Part shown: positions 11,415 to 16,194 of the stretch, one piece after another
Numbering within the stretch: the stretch's first letter is position 1
How the letters are laid out: every line of letters starts with the position of its first letter
Assembly (NCBI GenBank): GCA_934871445.1
Contig: CAKXBD010000034.1
Location: 1 to 16,194 of the forward strand
Length of the DNA: 16,194 bases
Reading direction: 5' to 3'
Origin: an uncultured bacterium
GTDB taxonomy: Bacteria; Bacillota; Clostridia; Christensenellales; Borkfalkiaceae
The notes under the pieces: model-generated
Databases searched by the model: none
Told to the model about the DNA's origin: nothing
The model's input: only the letters and a program-made list of their open reading frames with translations
Position numbers and translations under genes: made by a program

Positions 11415-12957
11415 TCTTTGCGGCAATATCGCCGAGGAACTGAAAAAACAAGTGTGGGCGTTCGATTTTTCGAGCCGTGTATCCGACGCGGGGCGAATCG
11501 TGGCCTGCGGCGACGGCGTGCTCACCATAGAAGGTCTGCCGCACGTCAAAAACGGAGAACTCCTCTCCGTCGGTCAGGATAAATATGCGCTCGTCATGAA
11601 CCTCGAAGAAGGAAAGGTCGGCGCGATTCTTCTGACCGATTCCTATGAGCTGGGCGAGGGCGATATCGTCTATTCGACGGGGAAAATCGTCGGTGTGCCC
11701 GTGGGAGACGCGCTCCTCGGACGGGTCGTCAATCCTTTGGGACTTCCCCTCGACGGAGGTAAGCCTATCGTCACCTCAAAGACTCGTTCGGTAGAAGCCC
11801 CCGCCCCCGCCATTTTCGACCGCGCAAACGTCAACGAGCCCCTTCAAACGGGTATAAAAGCAATCGATAGCATGATTCCCATAGGCAAGGGACAGCGCGA
11901 ACTCATTATCGGAGACAGACAGACGGGAAAAACGGCTATCGCCGTCGATACCATCATCAATCAGAAGGGCAAGAACGTCATTTGCGTTTATGTCGCCATA
12001 GGACAAAAGACTTCTTCCGTCAACAGCGTTTTGCAGACACTGAAAAGCCACGACGCACTCGATTATACCGTCGTCGTCTGTTCGACCGCGAGCGAATCGG
12101 CTCCCCTTCAATATATTGCACCCTATACGGGAACCGCGATTGCCGAAGAATTTATGCACAACGGAAAGGACGTTTTGATCGTCTATGACGATTTATCCAA
12201 GCATGCCGTGGCTTACCGAACCATTTCCCTGCTCTTGAAGCGCCCTTCGGGCCGCGAGGCTTATCCCGGAGACGTATTCTATATCCATTCTAGGCTTCTC
12301 GAACGGAGCGCGAAACTCTCAGAAAAATTGGGCGGCGGCTCCCTGACCGCCCTGCCGATCATCGAGACTCTCGCGGGAGACATCTCCGCCTATATCCCCA
12401 CGAACGTCATTTCCATTACGGACGGGCAGATTTATCTCGAAAGCGAATTATTCCGTTCGGGCGTGCGCCCCGCCGTCAACGTCGGACTTTCCGTTTCCCG
12501 TGTGGGCGGCGCCGCACAATGCAAGGCGATGAAAAAGGTGAGCGGAAAGGTTCGCCTCGACCTCGCGCATTACCGCGAAATGGCGCAATTCAGTCAGTTC
12601 GGCGCGGAATTAGACAATTCAACCAAATCCATTCTCGGAAAGGGTGCGCGTCTGACGGAAATTCTCAAACAGAGGCAAGCCGCTCCCGCCGCCATGAGCC
12701 ATACGGTCATCGCGCTGACGGTCATGATGAACGATTTATTTTCGGATATTGCAGTGCGCGACGTAAACGCTGCCATGGACGGATTCATCGATTATCTGAA
12801 CGCCAATCATCCCGAGCTTCCCGCGCGGATCGAGGAGACGGAACAGCTTTCGGACGAAGACGAGGCGCTCATCAAGGAGTATCTCGTTTCTTATAAAGCG
12901 AATATAAGCCGCATTTCGGAAGAAATAAAGACCGTGCAAGACAAGGTGAACGCATGA
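11401..12957 (+). CDS. atpA: F1 ATP synthase subunit alpha
   Basis: Non-catalytic nucleotide-binding subunit of F1. The Walker A motif is GDRQTGKT (171-178), Walker B is VLIVYDDLS (258-266), and the arginine finger is Arg367 in VSRVGGAAQ. The N-terminus (NIAEELKKQVWAFD, about 9-22) keeps a short amphipathic helix like the one that normally docks on the delta N-terminal domain, although that domain is absent here. Length of 518 aa is slightly above the usual 500-510. An AAGGAAAGG site lies inside the end of atpH (14-nt overlap), and the stop overlaps atpG by ATGA. Confidence 0.98.
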   Translation: MDTINLCGNIAEELKKQVWAFDFSSRVSDAGRIVACGDGVLTIEGLPHVKNGELLSVGQDKYALVMNLEEGKVGAILLTDSYELGEGDIVYSTGKIVGVPVGDALLGRVVNPLGLPLDGGKPIVTSKTRSVEAPAPAIFDRANVNEPLQTGIKAIDSMIPIGKGQRELIIGDRQTGKTAIAVDTIINQKGKNVICVYVAIGQKTSSVNSVLQTLKSHDALDYTVVVCSTASESAPLQYIAPYTGTAIAEEFMHNGKDVLIVYDDLSKHAVAYRTISLLLKRPSGREAYPGDVFYIHSRLLERSAKLSEKLGGGSLTALPIIETLAGDISAYIPTNVISITDGQIYLESELFRSGVRPAVNVGLSVSRVGGAAQCKAMKKVSGKVRLDLAHYREMAQFSQFGAELDNSTKSILGKGARLTEILKQRQAAPAAMSHTVIALTVMMNDLFSDIAVRDVNAAMDGFIDYLNANHPELPARIEETEQLSDEDEALIKEYLVSYKANISRISEEIKTVQDKVNA

Positions 12958-13796
12958 ACAACACGCATGAGCTGAAACGGCATATTTCGGGCGTGGAAGA
13001 CACGGTAAAAATTACGCGGGCGATGCAGATGATTGCCACGTCGAAGCTCTACCGCGCCCGCGAAAAATGCGAAAACAGCTACCGATACTTAAAAGAATTG
13101 AGAAATATTCTGTCCGCCGCCGCGGCGCACGAATCCGTGCGGGAGCACCCTTTCCTCCGCGAGCACAAAAACGGAAAGACCGCCCTGTTCGTCGTCGCGG
13201 GCGACAAGGGATTATGCGGAGATTTCAACCATCGTATTTTAGACTTTGCCGACAAGTTTGCAGCGGAGCACGAAGTATCGAAAATTTTCGCTCTGGGACA
13301 GGAAACACGGGAGCATTACGAGAAAAAGGGCTTCCCTTTGAGCAACTTCTACATTCACATGGCCTCGGAGCCGCATGCTTTCGACGCGATTTCCGTCGCA
13401 AATGATATTGTGGATATGTTCCGCAGCGGAGAGTATAAGGAAGTTTACATCGTCTATACGCGCACGCCGTCCCCGTCTACGCAGGAGCCGACGGCGAAAA
13501 GGCTGATTCCCATTCCCCTGCCCGAACCCGAAATTTCAACGATTTGTCCCGTGCTGGAACCCAACACGCGGGCGGCGCTGGACAATTTTCTTTCGCAATA
13601 CTTGATGGCGGAAATTTACAGTGCTTTGGCGGACAGCGCGATGGCGATTCATTTCAAGCGCATGACCTCGATGCGGCAATCGACGGAAAACGGCGAGGAG
13701 CTCTTGGCCGAGCTCACGGCACAATACAATCACGAAAGACAGGAAAGCATTACGAACGAGCTCATAGACGCGAGCGCGTCGGCTTTCCGAAACTGA
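12954..13796 (+). CDS. atpG: F1 ATP synthase subunit gamma
   Basis: Central rotor shaft. The N-terminal helix has the conserved KITRAMQMIATSKLYRA (19-35), the Rossmann-like middle has VVAGDKGLCGDFN (80-92), and the C-terminal helix has AMAIHFKRMTSMRQSTENGEE with the closing NHERQESITNELIDASASAF, each split by short turns. Length of 280 aa is usual. The ATG overlaps the atpA stop (ATGA), so alpha and gamma are translated together. Confidence 0.97.
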   Translation: MNNTHELKRHISGVEDTVKITRAMQMIATSKLYRAREKCENSYRYLKELRNILSAAAAHESVREHPFLREHKNGKTALFVVAGDKGLCGDFNHRILDFADKFAAEHEVSKIFALGQETREHYEKKGFPLSNFYIHMASEPHAFDAISVANDIVDMFRSGEYKEVYIVYTRTPSPSTQEPTAKRLIPIPLPEPEISTICPVLEPNTRAALDNFLSQYLMAEIYSALADSAMAIHFKRMTSMRQSTENGEELLAELTAQYNHERQESITNELIDASASAFRN

Positions 13797-13814
13797 CAGC
13801 GGAGGCGCATTCTT

Positions 13815-15197
13815 ATGAATAAAACACATACGGGAAAAGTGGTGCAGATTATCGGCTCAGTCGTAGACGTAAAGTTCGACAATCATCTCCCCAATCAAAA
13901 CGAGCTTTTGCTCGTTCTCGACGGCGACAGAACGGTAGACCTCGAAGTGCTGGCGCATCTTCCCGACGGTATCTGCCGCTGTATCGCCCTCGAAGCGACA
14001 GACGGCCTCTCCCGCGGTTTGGAGGTAAAATCCACAGGGTCCAGTATTACCGTGCCCGTGGGAGAACAGGTAACGGGACGGGTGCTCAATGCACTCGGCA
14101 AGCCCGTGGACGACAAAGGTCCCTTGGACGGCCCCGTTTCCTCTATTTACCGCAAAGCTCCCTCTCTCACGGAGCAGAGCCCCGTCACGGAAATTTTTGA
14201 AACGGGAATCAAGGTCATCGACCTTCTCACGCCCTATGCAAAGGGTGGTAAAATCGGACTGTTCGGAGGTGCGGGAGTCGGCAAAACCGTTCTGATTCAG
14301 GAGCTGATTTCGGGAATCGCGACGCATCACAACGGGCGTTCGGTATTTATCGGCGTCGGGGAACGCAGCCGCGAGGGCTTTGAAATGGCGGAAGAAATGA
14401 CCGCCTCAGGCGTCTTGAAAAATACCGCGCTGGTATTCGGACAAATGAACGAATCCCCCGGCGCCAGAATGAGAGCCGCTTTCACGGGGCTCACCATGGC
14501 GGAGCATTTCCGCGACGTACAAAATCAGGACGTTCTGCTCTTTATCGATAACATCTTCCGCTATGTGCAGGCAGGCTCGGAGGTATCCGCTCTGCTCGGA
14601 AGGATGCCCTCCGCCGTCGGATATCAACCGACTTTGGCGGGAGAGCTCGGACAGCTGGAAGAGCGTATCACCTCCACAAAGCACGGTTCCATTACCTCCA
14701 TACAGGCAATTTACGTGCCTGCGGACGATTTGACCGACCCTGCCCCCGCGACGATTTTCAGCCATCTGGACGCCACTACCGTCCTTTCCCGAAAGGTCGT
14801 GGAGGAGGGCATTTATCCTGCGGTGGATCCGTTGGAATCGACCAGCCGTATCTTGGAGCCCTCCATCGTGGGAGAAAAACATTATGCCACCGCAAAACGA
14901 GTGATCGAAACCTTACAGCGCTATAAGGAATTGCAGGACATTATCGCCATTTTGGGCATGGACGAGCTCAATGCGGACGATAAGCTCCTCGTCTACCGCG
15001 CGAGAAAGTTGCAGAGGTTTTTCTCCCAGCCCTTTGCGGTGGCCAGCGTCTATACGGGAATCCCGGGGAAGTATGTTCCCCTTTCGACTACCATAGACGA
15101 TTGCAACGCCATTCTCGACGGAAAGTGCGACGATATTCCCGAAAGTGAATTTTACTTTATCGGCGGGCTCGCCGACATCGCGGGGTATCAGGCATGA
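13815..15197 (+). CDS. atpD: F1 ATP synthase subunit beta
   Basis: Catalytic subunit of F1. Walker A is GGAGVGKT (151-158), the catalytic glutamate is Glu183 in GERSREG, and Walker B is VLLFIDNIFRY (240-250), followed by QAGSEVSALLGRMPSAVGYQ. The C-terminal lever that pushes gamma, usually DELSEED, reads DELNADD (383-389), a mild change. Length of 460 aa is normal. The ribosome binding site AGCGGAGG stands in the 18-nt gap after atpG. Confidence 0.98.
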   Translation: MNKTHTGKVVQIIGSVVDVKFDNHLPNQNELLLVLDGDRTVDLEVLAHLPDGICRCIALEATDGLSRGLEVKSTGSSITVPVGEQVTGRVLNALGKPVDDKGPLDGPVSSIYRKAPSLTEQSPVTEIFETGIKVIDLLTPYAKGGKIGLFGGAGVGKTVLIQELISGIATHHNGRSVFIGVGERSREGFEMAEEMTASGVLKNTALVFGQMNESPGARMRAAFTGLTMAEHFRDVQNQDVLLFIDNIFRYVQAGSEVSALLGRMPSAVGYQPTLAGELGQLEERITSTKHGSITSIQAIYVPADDLTDPAPATIFSHLDATTVLSRKVVEEGIYPAVDPLESTSRILEPSIVGEKHYATAKRVIETLQRYKELQDIIAILGMDELNADDKLLVYRARKLQRFFSQPFAVASVYTGIPGKYVPLSTTIDDCNAILDGKCDDIPESEFYFIGGLADIAGYQA

Positions 15198-15610
15198 GCG
15201 GCGAAACAAAAAAGAGCTTCCGCCTGCAAATGCTCCGTCCCGACAAGCAATTTTACGAAGGGGACGTCGTATCCCTGACCGTGTCGGAACCCGACGGAAA
15301 AATTACACTCTTACCCGGACATATGTCCATGTTTATCAATATCACGACGAGCATGGCTACGTTGACGGAGGCGGGCGGAGAAACAAAGACCTTTGCGACG
15401 GGCGAAGGAATGTTGGCCGTCTATTCGGACAGAGTCGTTTTGCAGAGCGACTTCCTCGCATGGGAAGCAAAACTCGACGAGGCAATCAAACGCCGCGAAA
15501 CAGCGATGGCACAGGAAAAGGAACGCCGCCGTCAAAGTTTTCTCGAATATCGGCTCAACAAAATCGAAATGGCAAAAACCTTTATCAACCTCGAAAAACA
15601 TTCCGATTAA
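15194..15610 (+). CDS. atpC: F1 ATP synthase subunit epsilon
   Basis: The N-terminal beta-sandwich (about 8-90) has the family pattern FRLQMLRPDKQFYEGDVVSL, GKITLLPGHMSMF, and EGMLAVYSDRVVLQSD. Two C-terminal helices follow (about 92-133). These can inhibit the enzyme in other bacteria. Length of 138 aa is normal. It starts within the atpD stop (ATGA) and closes the operon, followed by a terminator 15 bp later. Confidence 0.95.
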   Translation: MSGETKKSFRLQMLRPDKQFYEGDVVSLTVSEPDGKITLLPGHMSMFINITTSMATLTEAGGETKTFATGEGMLAVYSDRVVLQSDFLAWEAKLDEAIKRRETAMAQEKERRRQSFLEYRLNKIEMAKTFINLEKHSD

Positions 15611-15624
15611 ATTCGCTGGCGAAC

Positions 15625-15654
15625 AAAAGGACTTTGATTATTCAAAGTCCTTTT
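15625..15654 (+). terminator. Intrinsic terminator of the atp operon
   Basis: A perfect 13-bp stem (15625-15637 with 15642-15654) around a TTAT tetraloop begins 15 bp after the atpC stop. The stem itself ends in TTTT and is followed by AATTATTATAA, so the T-run is short but the stem is strong. Confidence 0.88.
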
Positions 15655-15741
15655 AATTATTATAACATCGAAAATAAATTTATATTTTCGGATATATTTT
15701 ATTGTTTTCCGTCTGAAATGCTGGCATGAAAAATTTTTACG

Positions 15742-15750
15742 TGATATAAT
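15742..15750 (+). promoter_or_regulatory. Extended -10 promoter of the MFS gene
   Basis: TGATATAAT at 15742-15750 is a TGn-extended -10. A weak -35 (CTGGCA, 15721-15726) lies 18 bp upstream. The remaining 15655-15830 is AT-rich and shows nothing else. Confidence 0.5.
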
Positions 15751-15830
15751 AAAACACGGCATAAACGAAAAAGTCGCAAAGGCTCTGACCGTCCGTGCCG
15801 ACGATAAACATATCCTTCGGAGATATAAAA

Positions 15831-16194
15831 ATGTATTCCCTATTGCTCGCCCTCATTTATATCGCCTTTATCAGTCTCGGACTGCCCGATTCTTTGCTCG
15901 GTTCGGGCTGGCCTGTCATACATACCGATTTGAATGTTCCCATATCCTTTATGGGGATCATTTCCATGACCATATCGGGCGGAACCATCGTATCCAGCCT
16001 TCTGTCCGATAAACTGACAGGAAAACTCGGTACCCGTATCGTGACCGTTATAAGCGTATTCCTTACGGCTTTCGCACTGTTCGGTTTTTCCTTTTCCAAT
16101 CAGTTCTGGATGCTCATCGTTTTTGCAATTCCCTACGGGCTCGGCGCGGGGGCTATCGACGCCGCTTTGAACAATTACGTCGCCCTCCACTATT
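15831..16194 (+). CDS. MFS transporter, N-terminal part (runs off the right edge)
   Basis: The ATG at 15831 follows CGGAGA with 7 nt spacing, and the frame is open for 121 codons to the end. The protein begins MYSLLLALIYIAFISLGLPD. Membrane helices are visible at about 2-20, 40-58, 70-88 and 94-116. The conserved loop after helix 2 reads SDKLTGKLGTR (59-69), the MFS motif A pattern, and helix 4 has AIPYGLGAGAIDAALNNYVA. It resembles the sugar/metabolite MFS exporters common in Clostridia. The substrate cannot be told. Confidence 0.9.
   Translation, partial: MYSLLLALIYIAFISLGLPDSLLGSGWPVIHTDLNVPISFMGIISMTISGGTIVSSLLSDKLTGKLGTRIVTVISVFLTAFALFGFSFSNQFWMLIVFAIPYGLGAGAIDAALNNYVALHY

Noticed and set aside
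13857..14882. Long antisense frames opposite atpD
   Set aside because: Shadows caused by codon bias of atpD; no start signals.
1..16194. CRISPR array, IS element or rRNA
   Set aside because: No spaced direct repeats, transposase or rRNA sequence found.

Overview
The window looks like a chromosomal segment of an uncultured, low-to-mid GC Bacillota (Clostridia-like) bacterium. The grounds are AGGAGG-type ribosome binding sites throughout, sigma-A-type promoters (TTGACA/TATAAT), a YitT-family protein, a RelQ-like alarmone synthetase and a Gram-positive-style atp operon. The exact lineage cannot be read from the sequence.

Region 1 (1 to about 4170) is best read as the end of an integrated mobile element that extends left out of the window. 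It ends in a tyrosine integrase (2777-4054) pointing at the 3' end of a tRNA-Val(CAC) gene (4169-4245, minus strand). Behind the integrase lie an XRE repressor (1398-1793) and an overlapping BRO-N/antirepressor-type gene (1768-2628). Diverging leftward is a chain of small, basic or coiled-coil proteins of unknown function (1-1243). A perfect leftward promoter (TTGACA-N17-TATAAT, 1347-1319) lies among four copies of a GYC-N6-GGGC operator-like motif, which resembles a lysogeny switch.

Region 2 (4170-8303) is ordinary chromosome: the tRNA with its own promoter and terminator, a YitT/DUF2179 membrane protein, then on the minus strand a membrane-anchored ComEC-like metallo-beta-lactamase protein translationally coupled to a small alarmone synthetase, and a LysR-type regulator.

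Region 3 (8304-15654) is a full F1Fo ATP synthase operon, order DUF1275-atpB-E-F-H-A-G-D-C, ending in a perfect 13-bp terminator. A DUF1275 membrane protein stands where atpI usually is and overlaps atpB by an ATGA. The divergent LysR gene shares an intergenic region with this operon, and that region holds two tandem T-N11-A dyads, the inner one centred at -65 from the predicted atp start. This suggests that a LysR regulator controls the ATP synthase.

The most striking point is AtpH (delta). Its usual N-terminal helical domain is absent, and the protein appears to be two tandem copies of the delta C-terminal domain (about 38% identity over 53 ungapped residues), with an extra insertion near the C-terminus. 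AtpB also departs from the usual residues around the essential arginine.

Region 4 (15831-16194) is the start of an MFS transporter that runs off the window.
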